Shown here: one piece after another, positions 34,411 to 42,263 of the stretch
Layout: every line of letters starts with the position of its first letter
Numbering within the stretch: position 1 is the first letter of the stretch
Assembly: GCA_018303405.1 (NCBI GenBank)
Contig: JAGVYD010000002.1
Coordinates: 1-60,504, forward strand
Direction: 5' to 3'
Origin: Candidatus Woesearchaeota archaeon
GTDB lineage: Archaea; Nanobdellota; Nanobdellia; Woesearchaeales; JABMPP01
Length of the DNA: 60,504 nt
Translations under genes and position numbers: made by a program
Notes under the pieces: generated by a model
Told to the model about the DNA's origin: nothing
The model's input: only the letters and a program-made list of their open reading frames with translations
Database searches by the model: none

Positions 34411-34545
34411 GGCGGAGAAGTCTAGCCAGGTTTGACACCTCGCTCAAGACGAGGCGGCGAGTCCATCGCCTTGCGGGTTCGAAACTCAAAGAGCGAAAAA
34501 TTCGCAGTGGATGGAAGCGCTGCAACGGAATTCCCGTCTCCGCCG
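34411..34545 (+). tRNA. tRNA-Leu (CAA) with a 48-nt intron in the T loop
   Basis: Acceptor GGCGGAG/CTCCGCC is perfect; anticodon arm CCTCG-CTCAAGA-CGAGG gives anticodon CAA; long variable arm GGCGA/TCGCC as in type II tRNAs. The T arm starts GCGGG-TTCGAA and resumes at T-CCCGT after an insertion at 34484-34531. Splicing gives the standard loop TTCGAAT. A bulge-helix-bulge fits exactly: helix TTCG:CGGA with bulges AAA and ATT, cut after the second base of each, i.e. between positions 59 and 60. Oddities: A at position 8 and G at 73, whereas Leu tRNAs normally have U8 and A73. Confidence 0.82.
34484..34531 (+). other. Predicted T-loop intron of tRNA-Leu
   Basis: 48 nt between T-loop positions 59 and 60, including its own GCGAA/TTCGC hairpin. 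Removal needs the archaeal tRNA endonuclease with relaxed specificity for non-canonical positions. Confidence 0.75.
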
Positions 34546-34594
34546 CACAAAACCCATAAATTTATTAAGCAACTTTTTTGTTCTGACCATGCAC

Positions 34595-34667
34595 AGCCCC
34601 GTAGTGTAGCGGCCAATCATCCGACCCTCTGGAGGTTGGGACCCAGGTTCGAATCCTGGCGGGGCTA
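34595..34667 (+). tRNA. tRNA-Gln (CTG)
   Basis: Acceptor AGCCCCG/CGGGGCT (perfect), T8, anticodon arm CGACC-CTCTGGA-GGTTG (anticodon CTG, reading CAG), T arm CCAGG-TTCGAAT-CCTGG, discriminator A. CCA is not encoded. No intron. Its last 11 nt and the next 26 nt recur downstream at 35466 and 36801. Confidence 0.95.
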
Positions 34668-34693
34668 TAAAAACATAACTCGGAGAAACAAGC
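34657..34693 (+). repeat. tRNA-Gln 3'-end repeat, original copy (R0)
   Basis: TGGCGGGGCTATAAAAACAT then AACTCGGAGAAA. The first part is the tRNA acceptor end. It resembles an attachment-site core at a tRNA 3' end. Related copies are at 35466, 36594 and 36801. Confidence 0.75.
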
Positions 34694-34774
34694 TATTAGT
34701 CGTGTTCTACAAACCAAAACATTTATATATAAATATGTCTATTAGATATATTATTATATCAATATTATATAAAA

Positions 34775-35056
34775 ATGACACAAGCAACACAATCTTTGGT
34801 AACAGAACAAATCAAGCATTCTCCTACATTAAGCACTGTCTTAATGGTGGAAGATACATTAAAAAATGGCGGTTTGGTGAAACTGGCAGAATTAAAAAGA
34901 AAACTGCCAAGGAAGGTTATGCACCAAACATTGTTGCAAATACTTGATTATCTGCAATTAAGCGGAAAAATATTAATGGGGACAAAAGGGATTCTTTGGG
35001 TGTTTGCTGAAAGAAAAGAATTAGATGCATTTATAAATAGAGGAACTGAAGTATGA
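34775..35056 (+). CDS. Winged-helix antitoxin-like protein
   Basis: 93 residues. A winged helix (VKLAELKRKLPRKVMHQTLL then YLQLSGKILMGTKGILWVF). It overlaps the next gene by 4 bp (ATGA). TATA box TTTATATATAAA lies near 34720. In this place and pairing it is most likely the antitoxin and repressor of a RelE-like toxin. Confidence 0.68.
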   Translation: MTQATQSLVTEQIKHSPTLSTVLMVEDTLKNGGLVKLAELKRKLPRKVMHQTLLQILDYLQLSGKILMGTKGILWVFAERKELDAFINRGTEV

Positions 35057-35412
35057 ACAAGGTTACAAGGGTCATTCTTATAGATAAAGCTGATTTAGAA
35101 TATAAACTACTAAACGAATTAATAGGAAAGCAGATAAAGGAAGGGAAGAAAAATACAGATGAAATGCAGCTGCTAAGATCAATCCGGCAGAAGATTGATT
35201 TCATTAAAAGCAACCCATTCTATGGAGACAATATCCCAAAAGAGCAGATACCGAAAGAGTATAAGGTGCAAAATCTCTGGAGGGTTGAGCTTTCGCAATT
35301 CTGGAGGATGCTATATACTATCAAAGGTGACCAGATTGAGATAATATGCTTTGTCCTTGATATTTTAGACCATAAAAATTACGATAAAAAATTTGGCTAT
35401 AAGAAAAAGTAA
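35053..35412 (+). CDS. RelE/ParE-superfamily toxin-like protein
   Basis: 119 residues. N-terminal helices followed by a small beta sheet with NLWRVELSQFWRMLYTIKGD and a C-terminal VLDILDHKNYDKKFGYKK, the usual strand-turn and basic tail of RelE-type ribosome-dependent RNases. Translationally coupled to the upstream winged-helix gene. The pair occupies the whole first interval between tRNA-Gln 3'-end copies. Confidence 0.72.
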   Translation: MNKVTRVILIDKADLEYKLLNELIGKQIKEGKKNTDEMQLLRSIRQKIDFIKSNPFYGDNIPKEQIPKEYKVQNLWRVELSQFWRMLYTIKGDQIEIICFVLDILDHKNYDKKFGYKKK

Positions 35413-35418
35413 TTATCT

Positions 35419-35498
35419 GGAAGATTTTCGTGTTCCCAAAAAATATACAAATTTGCCCAGCATTTTGGCGGGGCTATTAAAGCATAGCTCTGAGAAAA
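35419..35498 (+). repeat. tRNA-Gln 3'-end repeat copy R1 with extended left arm
   Basis: 35419-35481 matches 36545-36607 at about 58 of 63 positions (starting GGAAGATTTTCGTGTTCCC). From 35466 it matches the tRNA-Gln 3' end and downstream flank (TGGCGGGGCTATTAAAGCAT). It separates the RelE-like cassette from the HEPN-MNT cassette. Confidence 0.75.
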
Positions 35499-35510
35499 AA
35501 CCAAATACCC

Positions 35511-35990
35511 TCACTTGAGGAGTAATTTTGCTTTTTTATTATATCCTTCAATTTCAGTTTTTTTGATTTTGTCAATGAAATTCTTTATCAGGCTGTTAAA
35601 CTCTTCCGCCTCTTTCACCCCTTCTTGTACATCTTTTTCAGTTGCCTTGAATTCTGTGTAGTATTGCTTGTCTATTCTTTCCTTCTTTGCATTTGTGATT
35701 GAAGTATTGTCAATTCTGAACAATTCTTTAAGCAGAATGATTGTTCCGGCATGATTTTCAGACTTGATCCCGCATCTGTAGAGAAGCGCAAGTGCCGAAT
35801 AATACATTGAATAGTATGTCAATGCGACAGCATCATCAAAATTGTGTATGCCTGACACAATTTTTGCGGACAGTAATGACTTTTGGGATTTTTCCATATA
35901 GGAATTTGCAACCACCTCGCTTGGTTCAACAATCTTAATCCTGCCTTCTTTTTGTAAAGTTTTAATGAACGAGTTCAAAGTACCTGTCAA
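35511..35990 (-). CDS. HEPN-domain protein (COG1895 type)
   Basis: 159 residues. Same layout as the protein at 17918-18403: SLLSAKIVSGIHNFDDAVAL then YSMYYSALALLYRCGIKSEN, and later KERIDKQYYTE. Overlaps its nucleotidyltransferase partner by 29 bp. Third HEPN-MNT module of the window and occupant of the second tRNA-Gln repeat interval. Confidence 0.8.
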   Translation of the reverse strand: MTGTLNSFIKTLQKEGRIKIVEPSEVVANSYMEKSQKSLLSAKIVSGIHNFDDAVALTYYSMYYSALALLYRCGIKSENHAGTIILLKELFRIDNTSITNAKKERIDKQYYTEFKATEKDVQEGVKEAEEFNSLIKNFIDKIKKTEIEGYNKKAKLLLK

Positions 35991-36495
35991 CTCCTTTTAT
36001 GATAATGTGACTTTTTATTATTTCTTTGATAAGGGGCATTTCTTTATCAAATTTGCCTATTTTTATGCTCAGCTTTGAGTCTGAAAATTCTATTAATTTT
36101 TTTATCTCTTTGTTTTCAGTTTCCAGGTATAAATCAATATCGCTGTCCTTGTCAATGCTCATTTTAGCATATGAGCCAAAAATCAATGCGAGATTGATTT
36201 CTTCATTTGCCTGGACTTTTTCTATTATTTGCCTTAGCCGCGGATATTTTTTAATGATCTCTAGAATTTTGTAAAGTTCAACGATTTTTCGGTATTCGTG
36301 GGATTCAAGCGATTTTCTTATAAAGTAAACCTTGTTTCTTCCTTCTTCCCTATAATCAAGAATATTTTGTTTTTCAAGTTCTGTGGCTTTTCGTGCAATT
36401 GTGGTTTGATTTGTACGCAATGCTTTTGCTAATCCCCTAATATGGTTATCCTGTTTTTCCAGCTCTTGAAATATATTGTAATTTATTTGTGACAT
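35962..36495 (-). CDS. Winged-helix MNT-type nucleotidyltransferase
   Basis: 177 residues from ATG 36495, about 30 nt after a minus-strand ATTTATATAT box; upstream in-frame ATGs would be before the expected transcript start. Winged helix (GLAKALRTNQTTIARKATEL), then ALIFGSYAKMSIDKDSDIDL with intact metal-binding acids. Predicted antitoxin of the overlapping HEPN gene. Confidence 0.82.
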   Translation of the reverse strand: MSQINYNIFQELEKQDNHIRGLAKALRTNQTTIARKATELEKQNILDYREEGRNKVYFIRKSLESHEYRKIVELYKILEIIKKYPRLRQIIEKVQANEEINLALIFGSYAKMSIDKDSDIDLYLETENKEIKKLIEFSDSKLSIKIGKFDKEMPLIKEIIKSHIIIKGVDRYFELVH

Positions 36496-36515
36496 ATGTA
36501 ACATAAATATTACAT
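36496..36515. promoter_or_regulatory. Inverted repeat at the MNT start, operator candidate
   Basis: ATGTAACATAAATATTACAT has perfect 6-bp arms and lies between the TATA box and start codon of the MNT gene, a natural site for autorepression by its winged helix. Confidence 0.45.
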
Positions 36516-36544
36516 TGATATATAAATATTTCGGTTTTGTCACC

Positions 36545-36607
36545 GGAGGATTTTCGTGTTCCCAAAAAATAGACAAAACTGCCCAGCATTTGGGCGGGGC
36601 TATTAAA
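36545..36607 (+). repeat. tRNA-Gln 3'-end repeat copy R2
   Basis: Second copy of the 63-bp unit, including CCCAGCATTTGGGCGGGGCT. It closes the HEPN-MNT cassette. A weaker copy (CCTGGCGGGACTAT) follows at about 36661-36674. Confidence 0.7.
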
Positions 36608-36800
36608 CGAAGTTTAAAGTCCAGACATGGTCACGAATGTAGCGAAGCGAAATGACTCGACCTGGCGGGACTATCCAAGTAATGCATTAAGCCTCGTTCG
36701 TGCAATAGCGAGGATTTGTGGATTCATTCCATGAGCGTGGTATGGCTTTATGCCATACTATTTTTTACGAGATTTTTTGTTAAAAAATCTCTTTGAATCA
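36608..36800. repeat. Hairpin-rich, gene-free interval with module C copy 3
   Basis: CCTCG/CGAGG stem near 36692; outer arms GTGGATTCA and TGAATCAC; GTATGGC-TTTAT-GCCATAC (36740-36758); and GAGATTTTTT-GTT-AAAAAATCTC (36769-36791). The last two stems are homologous to 47960-48010 and 48121-48170. No ORF of note. Confidence 0.72.
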
Positions 36801-36832
36801 CGGCGGGGCTATTAAACATAAACCTGAGAAAA
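36801..36832 (+). repeat. tRNA-Gln 3'-end repeat copy R3
   Basis: CGGCGGGGCTATTAAACATA then AACCTGAGAAAA; keeps the flank of R0 better than R2 does. It is the right boundary of the repeat array. Confidence 0.7.
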
Positions 36833-36873
36833 TACTGATGCTAAAATAAGAGATACATTAAGATTCTATCAAG

Positions 36874-36993
36874 CTAATCTTCCTTGGAGCTCTTGATCAC
36901 CAGCATGCTCTCTGTCCTGAATGCAGGATGGATCTTTACCAGGCCTGTTTGCTTGTTTTCAAGCATGTCTGTGAGGTCAGTGATTTTTTTCAT
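36874..36993 (-). CDS. Possible small or truncated Lrp/AsnC ligand-domain ORF
   Basis: 39 codons from ATG 36993. The open frame extends 5' without a start (VDWDIIAKVR before the Met) into the GNAT gene end. DIIAKVRMKKITDLTDMLEN and AFRTESMLVIK resemble the RAM domain end of Lrp/AsnC proteins. It could be a remnant, or a gene using a rare start such as ATT. Confidence 0.35.
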   Translation of the reverse strand: MKKITDLTDMLENKQTGLVKIHPAFRTESMLVIKSSKED

Positions 36994-37019
36994 CCTGACC
37001 TTTGCAATGATGTCCCAAT

Positions 37020-37418
37020 CTACTTCAATCTTTCCATGTAAGACACCCCATTTTCACGCGAGTATTCTTCAAAGCCATACTTCTGCAGTACCCTCATTGC
37101 CATCTCATTCTCGCGTTTTATCTTGGTATGGTATCTATGCGAAGGCTGCGTTCGCAGCAAGGTTTCAAGCATGGCCGAGCCAAGCATCCTGCCTGGCCGG
37201 ATAACAGCGCCGAGCCACATGTACACTCCATCTTCCTCGTACCACGCAGTAATCCCCTCAATTTTCTCTTCCTCCTTTGCAAGGATTATTCCATGCCTTT
37301 TGCCTTCCAGCCTTTCAACCACTTCAGCTTCACTTAGCCCTGCTTTTTCCGGTATTTTTTCCTTGATAAGTGGCAGGCATGCAAGAAGGTCATCGAGTGT
37401 GCCCTGGACTATTTGCAT
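37020..37418 (-). CDS. GNAT-family N-acetyltransferase
   Basis: 132 residues. GNAT fold: an N-terminal helix pair, IEGITAWYEEDGVYMWLGAV (strands before the acetyl-CoA site), PGRMLGSAMLETLL (the pyrophosphate-binding turn region, atypical), and NEMAMRVLQKYGFEEYSREN, the usual last helix and strand. It overlaps the aminotransferase gene by 10 bp. Substrate unknown. Confidence 0.75.
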   Translation of the reverse strand: MQIVQGTLDDLLACLPLIKEKIPEKAGLSEAEVVERLEGKRHGIILAKEEEKIEGITAWYEEDGVYMWLGAVIRPGRMLGSAMLETLLRTQPSHRYHTKIKRENEMAMRVLQKYGFEEYSRENGVSYMERLK

Positions 37419-38359
37419 AGTCCCACCCTCTCAGCAAGCTGCGACATCTGGCTATAGCTCCCAACTGCCACCCTGCAGAATCCCTGCCCTTCCAGGCCCG
37501 GCTCATTGTTTAGGTCCCTGACCCTGACATTCATGCCCCTCATTGCAGTGTACAAATTGCCTCCGGGCATTCTTGCCATGACAAAATTCGTCACGCTTGG
37601 CTTCACTTCGCAACCTAATCCATTTGCCAAAATATCCGTCAGGGCTTCCCTCCGCACAGCAACATCATATCTCGCAGCATCCTCATTTTTGCCGCCAAGC
37701 TTTCTTGCAGCGCGGTCCATTGCTGCCTGGCCGGGCTGGGTGATATTCAACCCGTCCAGTTCGCCATTTTTTGAAACTGCATAGGCCACTTTTCCAGGCT
37801 CATCAATACCATAGAACTTTGAGAAAGTCCTCACCACCACAATTCCTGGGTTTTCTGCTGCATGCTTTATCAGGGAAGCCTTGTTCCCTGCAAATTCCAT
37901 GTAAGCTTCATCAACTATAAGTAGCGCGCCATAGTTGTTTCCCTGTTCAATAATCTTCCCAGGATTCCTTAACCCGCCGCCCGGATTGCTTGGATTTGAG
38001 ACGACAATTGCTGAAATGCTGTTTTCCCTGACAGAATTTTGGCTCCCATCGCCAAGCCTGACAGTATCCAGGCCAAGCTCGCTGCACATCTTCCTGAAAA
38101 ATGAAAACTCAGGTGCGTACATCCCGATATTTCCGCTCCCTGCCTTGCCCAGCAATGCATTTACAAGATTCAGTGCGCTGTCTGCCAGCCTGACTGCTGA
38201 TGGATCAATCCCATTCCTCTCCGCAATCCTCTCGATAAGCGCAGCCTTGCCTGGATCAGATTCTCCCAGCTCGAAATTTGTCCTTAAATCTTCCAGGTTA
38301 ATCCCGCTTAGGGCAAAAGGGCCATTGCGGATGATAGCGCCGATGGGTAGCGGAGGCAT
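37409..38359 (-). CDS. PLP-dependent class I/II aminotransferase, HisC/CobD-like
   Basis: 316 residues, slightly short for HisC (about 350). VSNPSNPGGGLR, LIVDEAYMEF (PLP-contacting Asp/Tyr) and RTFSKFYGIDEPGKVAY with the Schiff-base Lys identify the fold; PSVTNFVMARM is the HisC-like C-terminal element. No histidine genes are near, so substrate assignment stays open. Coupled to a GNAT acetyltransferase. Confidence 0.85.
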   Translation of the reverse strand: MPPLPIGAIIRNGPFALSGINLEDLRTNFELGESDPGKAALIERIAERNGIDPSAVRLADSALNLVNALLGKAGSGNIGMYAPEFSFFRKMCSELGLDTVRLGDGSQNSVRENSISAIVVSNPSNPGGGLRNPGKIIEQGNNYGALLIVDEAYMEFAGNKASLIKHAAENPGIVVVRTFSKFYGIDEPGKVAYAVSKNGELDGLNITQPGQAAMDRAARKLGGKNEDAARYDVAVRREALTDILANGLGCEVKPSVTNFVMARMPGGNLYTAMRGMNVRVRDLNNEPGLEGQGFCRVAVGSYSQMSQLAERVGLCK

Positions 38360-38810
38360 CAGCTAATCTATCAATATTTTTGTCCTGTCCAGCTCTATTC
38401 CTATCTCTGTCCAAAATATCTCCATTATTCATTCTAACCACTCCTTGATGTGCCAATAATTTTGCACCTATGTATCACAAGTGTATATTGTTCCGCTCAA
38501 GAATTTTCCACTGGTTTCAAAATGGCATCGGACAAGAGTTTAGCTGCAGATCCTTGCCATGGATTATGCCAGTGGCACTTTTACTGCCAGTATGTGAAAC
38601 ACTTCAGAAAAATATGGCCAAAGCTAACAAAATCCAAATTCATGCTCGATAAAACCATATTTTCGCTTGCCATATTCAGTGGTAATAGTCATGACTATAT
38701 AAATTTATCGACGGTGAATATGAAAAAAAGTATTTTGCTATATGCTTAATTGAACATTTATTTTCTAATTTTTCAATAGCTTTTTATTCTATTGGCCATG
38801 CATCCGAAAA
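38360..38810. other. 451-bp spacer without a recognised gene
   Basis: Divergent spacer between the aminotransferase and taw1 genes. It holds an imperfect CCACTGG/CCAGTGG pair (38509, 38568) and a box-like ACTATATAAATTTATCG near 38693-38709, whose transcript would have no long ORF. A small RNA is possible; I see no known RNA motif. Confidence 0.4.
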
Positions 38811-39869
38811 ATGCTAACTCCCGAGGCAAAGCAGGCATTGGAAAAACAATCCTACATTGTTGTAGGAGAACATTCTGCTGTCAAGACATGTGGCTGGACC
38901 AAGAACATGCTGAGGGGCGAAGGCGGGTGCTACAAATTCAAGTTCTACGGCATAAGGAGCCACCAATGCATGCAGATGACAACAAGCATTTCCTGCGCAA
39001 ACCGGTGCTCATTTTGCTGGCGCGACTATAAGGCGCCTGTCTCAAAGGAATGGGCATGGGCTGTTGACGAACCTGACTTCATCATAGAGAATTCTATCGC
39101 AGCACACATGAAACTTTTGACTGGTTTCGGCGGCAACCCAAAGACAAGCAGGTACATGTGGGACCAAAGCAAGAAAGTGGGGCATGTTGCCCTTTCATTG
39201 ACTGGCGAGCCAATTACCTATCCAAGGATGAATGAGCTTGTCCAGAAATTCCACAAGCGAAAAATTTCAACCTTCATTGTGACAAATGCGCAGTATCCCA
39301 ACGCGATAAGGAATCTTGTCACATGCACCCAGCTTTATCTGAGCGTGGACGCGCCGGACAAGAAAACCCTGAAAAAAATCGATGTTCCCCTGTTCCATGA
39401 TTATTGGGAAAGGCTGCTCCTGAGCCTTGATTACTGCAACGAGAAAAGATACAGGACAACAATAAGGCTCACGTGCGTCAAGGGCGAGAACATGCACAAC
39501 CTGGAGGGGTACAAGAACCTGATCCTGCGCGGCGACCCTGATTTCATCGAAGTCAAAGGCTACATGTTTGTTGGCGCATCAAGGGAGCGATTGAAGCAGG
39601 AAAACATGCCAACCCATGCCGAAGTGAAGGATTTCGGCCTGCAGCTTCTTGAGCTTCTCCCGGAATATGAGTTTGCATCCGAGCACATCCCTTCGAGAGT
39701 AATCCTTCTTGCCAAGAAAAAATGGCATAAAAAAACATGGATAGACTATGACAGTTTCTTTGAAAAGATTAATGTCTCTCCATATCCGGAAAACCTGGAC
39801 GCAGAAGAATACACAGTTGGCACTCAGCAGGTCAAGGCAGGCACCAAGGATGAGATGAACCTTGACTGA
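38811..39869 (+). CDS. taw1: 4-demethylwyosine synthase Taw1 (TYW1)
   Basis: 352 residues. Radical SAM enzyme that uses pyruvate to build the tricyclic base at G37 of tRNA-Phe. The SAM cluster motif is SCANRCSFCWRD (CxxxCxxC) at about 62-71, with upstream Cys residues (TCGWTK, QCMQ) that can hold the second cluster. HVALSLTGEPITYPRMNEL and FIVTNAQYP are family hallmarks. Archaeal form without the flavodoxin domain. Confidence 0.95.
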   Translation: MLTPEAKQALEKQSYIVVGEHSAVKTCGWTKNMLRGEGGCYKFKFYGIRSHQCMQMTTSISCANRCSFCWRDYKAPVSKEWAWAVDEPDFIIENSIAAHMKLLTGFGGNPKTSRYMWDQSKKVGHVALSLTGEPITYPRMNELVQKFHKRKISTFIVTNAQYPNAIRNLVTCTQLYLSVDAPDKKTLKKIDVPLFHDYWERLLLSLDYCNEKRYRTTIRLTCVKGENMHNLEGYKNLILRGDPDFIEVKGYMFVGASRERLKQENMPTHAEVKDFGLQLLELLPEYEFASEHIPSRVILLAKKKWHKKTWIDYDSFFEKINVSPYPENLDAEEYTVGTQQVKAGTKDEMNLD

Positions 39870-39922
39870 TTTGCTTGCACGGCATCGCTAAGATTTATAA
39901 ATCTCCATCTGACGCCAATCTC

Positions 39923-40282
39923 ATGGCAGCAACAAATGATGCAGTCACTGCGAAACAGCCCGGCGTGGCAGTAATCCATGCTTCTGCCGAGCATTTGTAT
40001 AATATTGATCCCTCTGAGAGAATCGCAGCCGGGCTTAAGGTGGACCTGTCGCCTGATCAGGTGGCAATGCTCCGTGCATTGAAATTGGAGCAAAATGAAA
40101 CCTTGATGGTAGCGCAGGCAACCCGCCTTTTGGAGGAAAGGATAATGGATGAAACATTGAGGCTGGGCGGCTCTTTTGCCGTTGTTGAAACTGAAGGAGT
40201 GCGCGGCAGGAGCGATATGAAGGTCCTGATGCATTATGGGAAAATCTACGGCGGCTATGCCCATTTTGATGTGTACGCGTAA
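39923..40282 (+). CDS. Small protein of unknown function
   Basis: 119 residues from ATG 39923, 27 nt after the palindromic box AGATTTATAAATCT (about 39891-39904), so probably leaderless. Soluble alpha/beta protein: a Leu-rich middle (VDLSPDQVAMLRALKLEQNE) and a beta-rich end (VLMHYGKIYGGYAHFDVY). No family recognised. Confidence 0.55.
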   Translation: MAATNDAVTAKQPGVAVIHASAEHLYNIDPSERIAAGLKVDLSPDQVAMLRALKLEQNETLMVAQATRLLEERIMDETLRLGGSFAVVETEGVRGRSDMKVLMHYGKIYGGYAHFDVYA

Positions 40283-40371
40283 GCCAGCCAATTCTATTGG
40301 CTTAGTTTAGAAAACAAATTCCGGGCAGAAGTCCAAAGCTTAATTTTGCATTGGCTTCAAATTCTTCCTCA

Positions 40372-41139
40372 TCATGCAAACTCTGAAATAATCTTCGCAG
40401 CCAGTTTTGCTGTAATGCCATTCACATCCTTGCCGGGCAATACCTCAGAAACATCGACAATCCTGATATTCCTTAAGTTCCTCAGCCGCTGCACAAGTGC
40501 AATGATCTCCCTGGCGCCCAGCCCGCCCGGCTCCGGCGCCTCCACCCCTGGCGCAAATGCAGGGTCAATTGCATCCATGTCAACCGAAACCTGGACAGCA
40601 TCCCACTGCCTTGCATTTTCCATGATGGTGTCAGCTGTCTCATCAATCCCGTTTGAGAAGATTTGCCTCATGTCCAGCCGCCTTATCCTGTTGGATTTTA
40701 GGAAGTCTATTTCCTCCCCTGCAAATTTTCGCGCGCCGACAATCAAAATATTCTCCGGCCTGATAATCCCCTCGTCGACAATGCGCCGTATCCAGTCCTT
40801 TTTTCCATCGATGCTTTTGAGGCAGTCAGGATGCGCATCAATCAGGATTAGCCCTGGATTCCGGCTTTGCTTCGCTATCAATTCCGTCAGGAGAATGCTT
40901 GAGGCATGGTCCCCGACAAATGCATAGACTTTGCCTTGCCCTGCCAGAATCTCCCCTGCAATTTTCCCGAATCCGCTTTCTTCGCTTCCACTCCCGCTTT
41001 TATTTCCTGCAGGAGCCACCAGCTCAAGCCTTGTGAAAAATGAGTTTTCATTGACGGCCTCCTTTGGCAGGGCTTCAGCAGCTGCATAAGCTCCATTCCT
41101 CTTATCCTCATTTCCACTTGGCAGAACCAGGACTTTCAT
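40372..41139 (-). CDS. Agmatinase/arginase-family ureohydrolase
   Basis: 255 residues from ATG 41139; a minus-strand TTTTTATAAAG box lies about 27 nt upstream. Binuclear manganese motifs: GDHASS, LIDAHPDC and SVDMDAIDPAFAPGVEAPEP. Releases urea from agmatine or arginine. With the pyruvoyl arginine decarboxylase at 44554 the agmatinase role (arginine to agmatine to putrescine) is the most economical reading. Slightly short (about 255 versus 280-300). Confidence 0.85.
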   Translation of the reverse strand: MKVLVLPSGNEDKRNGAYAAAEALPKEAVNENSFFTRLELVAPAGNKSGSGSEESGFGKIAGEILAGQGKVYAFVGDHASSILLTELIAKQSRNPGLILIDAHPDCLKSIDGKKDWIRRIVDEGIIRPENILIVGARKFAGEEIDFLKSNRIRRLDMRQIFSNGIDETADTIMENARQWDAVQVSVDMDAIDPAFAPGVEAPEPGGLGAREIIALVQRLRNLRNIRIVDVSEVLPGKDVNGITAKLAAKIISEFA

Positions 41140-41238
41140 GGCACAGGGCATTTTTCCTGCTTTATAAAAATAATCATTTGTAGGGCCTGTCCTAAGGCTT
41201 GCTTTTGCCAAGATTTATAATATTCGGCATCCAGTTTT

Positions 41239-41925
41239 ATGCAACAACAAATTTATTTCCACCCTTTCCATTGCAGGCTTAATATGGCATACGGCTATAA
41301 CAGCGGATTGCTTCCGGCAAGGCCGGTCAGGATACACGGGCGAGTCTACATGCCTGACGTCCAGCCGGGCATGCTTGTCCATTACAGCATGTCGCACGAA
41401 TCAATAGAACAGCTTAAGCAAATTGTGGGCAGCTATCATGATGGCAGCCTTGATGATGACATGGCAAAGCAAATATTGCGCCTGCCAGCAACTGCTGATG
41501 TTGCTGATATCACGAATTGCCTGGATAAGCTTGTAGCAGCAGCTGCAAATCCTCCCTCATCGAGCATTGTTGTGAAACTTGGTTATAACCTAGATGAGTG
41601 GGTTGCAAGCTTGCACAACCATCCTATATCAGTTGCAATCCAAAATCTTGAAATCATTAAGGCCCCCGGAAAGAACTTCGTCGTGAGGCAGGGCGAAAAG
41701 TACCGGATTCATGTAACAGAGAATGGCAATAGCGGCCCCGACACAGCCATGCCATTCTGGGAGAGAGGCGGGGCCGGGCCGGAAGACACCTTGGCTGCTG
41801 AGGTGATGTCCACAACCAACATTCACCCGGACGGCGGGCTTGTTTACCTCGCAAGCCCTGAAAGGGACAAATTATTCACTGCCAACATGGTTGATGTTAT
41901 CCGCCTTAAGACTTTAACGCAGTAG
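41239..41925 (+). CDS. Protein of unknown function
   Basis: 228 residues, ATG 41239 lying about 23 nt after ATTTATAATA (leaderless); ATG 41284 is an alternative. The sequence is soluble; its middle (DWVASLHNHPISVAIQNLEI-like) and C-terminal PDGGLVYLASPERDKLF segments match no family I know. Divergent from the agmatinase-like gene, sharing a 99-bp promoter region. Confidence 0.5.
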   Translation: MQQQIYFHPFHCRLNMAYGYNSGLLPARPVRIHGRVYMPDVQPGMLVHYSMSHESIEQLKQIVGSYHDGSLDDDMAKQILRLPATADVADITNCLDKLVAAAANPPSSSIVVKLGYNLDEWVASLHNHPISVAIQNLEIIKAPGKNFVVRQGEKYRIHVTENGNSGPDTAMPFWERGGAGPEDTLAAEVMSTTNIHPDGGLVYLASPERDKLFTANMVDVIRLKTLTQ

Positions 41926-42060
41926 CATATCTTAGTCTTTTATGGCTTCCTTTCCCTGTGCCAGGTACCCTGCATTTGCCTAATGCAACTGCCCAACTTT
42001 AGGTTGCTCAACTTTATATACCGCGGCATTTGTCAGCTATCACTATCCGAGGTGATTTAC

Positions 42061-42222
42061 ATGGCAGCAACTCCCAAAGGCCCGCAAAAGATGAAGCTTG
42101 ACTTTAATGTCGATAGGGCAACATATGACCAGTTCATCAGAATGTGCGCACAGCGCGGCTATGCTCCTCAAATTGTCATTGAGAAGCTGATGACCAAATT
42201 CGTGCAGACCGGGCAAATGTAG
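42061..42222 (+). CDS. Small ribbon-helix-helix-like protein
   Basis: 53 residues from ATG 42061, with GAGGTGAT 4 nt upstream and a TTTATATACC box near 42012. KMKLDFNVDRATYDQFIRMC and QIVIEKLMTKFV give the strand-helix-helix pattern of Arc/CopG regulators. Longer in-frame starts precede the promoter. Confidence 0.62.
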   Translation: MAATPKGPQKMKLDFNVDRATYDQFIRMCAQRGYAPQIVIEKLMTKFVQTGQM

Positions 42223-42263
42223 TTTTGCCCTTTTTTATTGTCCAGATATTGCCCAACGCCAGC

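Noticed and set aside
34432-34947. 171-codon plus-strand ORF
   Set aside because: It crosses tRNA-Leu, tRNA-Gln and a promoter; chance frame.
38360-38810. SRP or RNase P RNA in the spacer
   Set aside because: None of their conserved motifs or paired helices can be made out.
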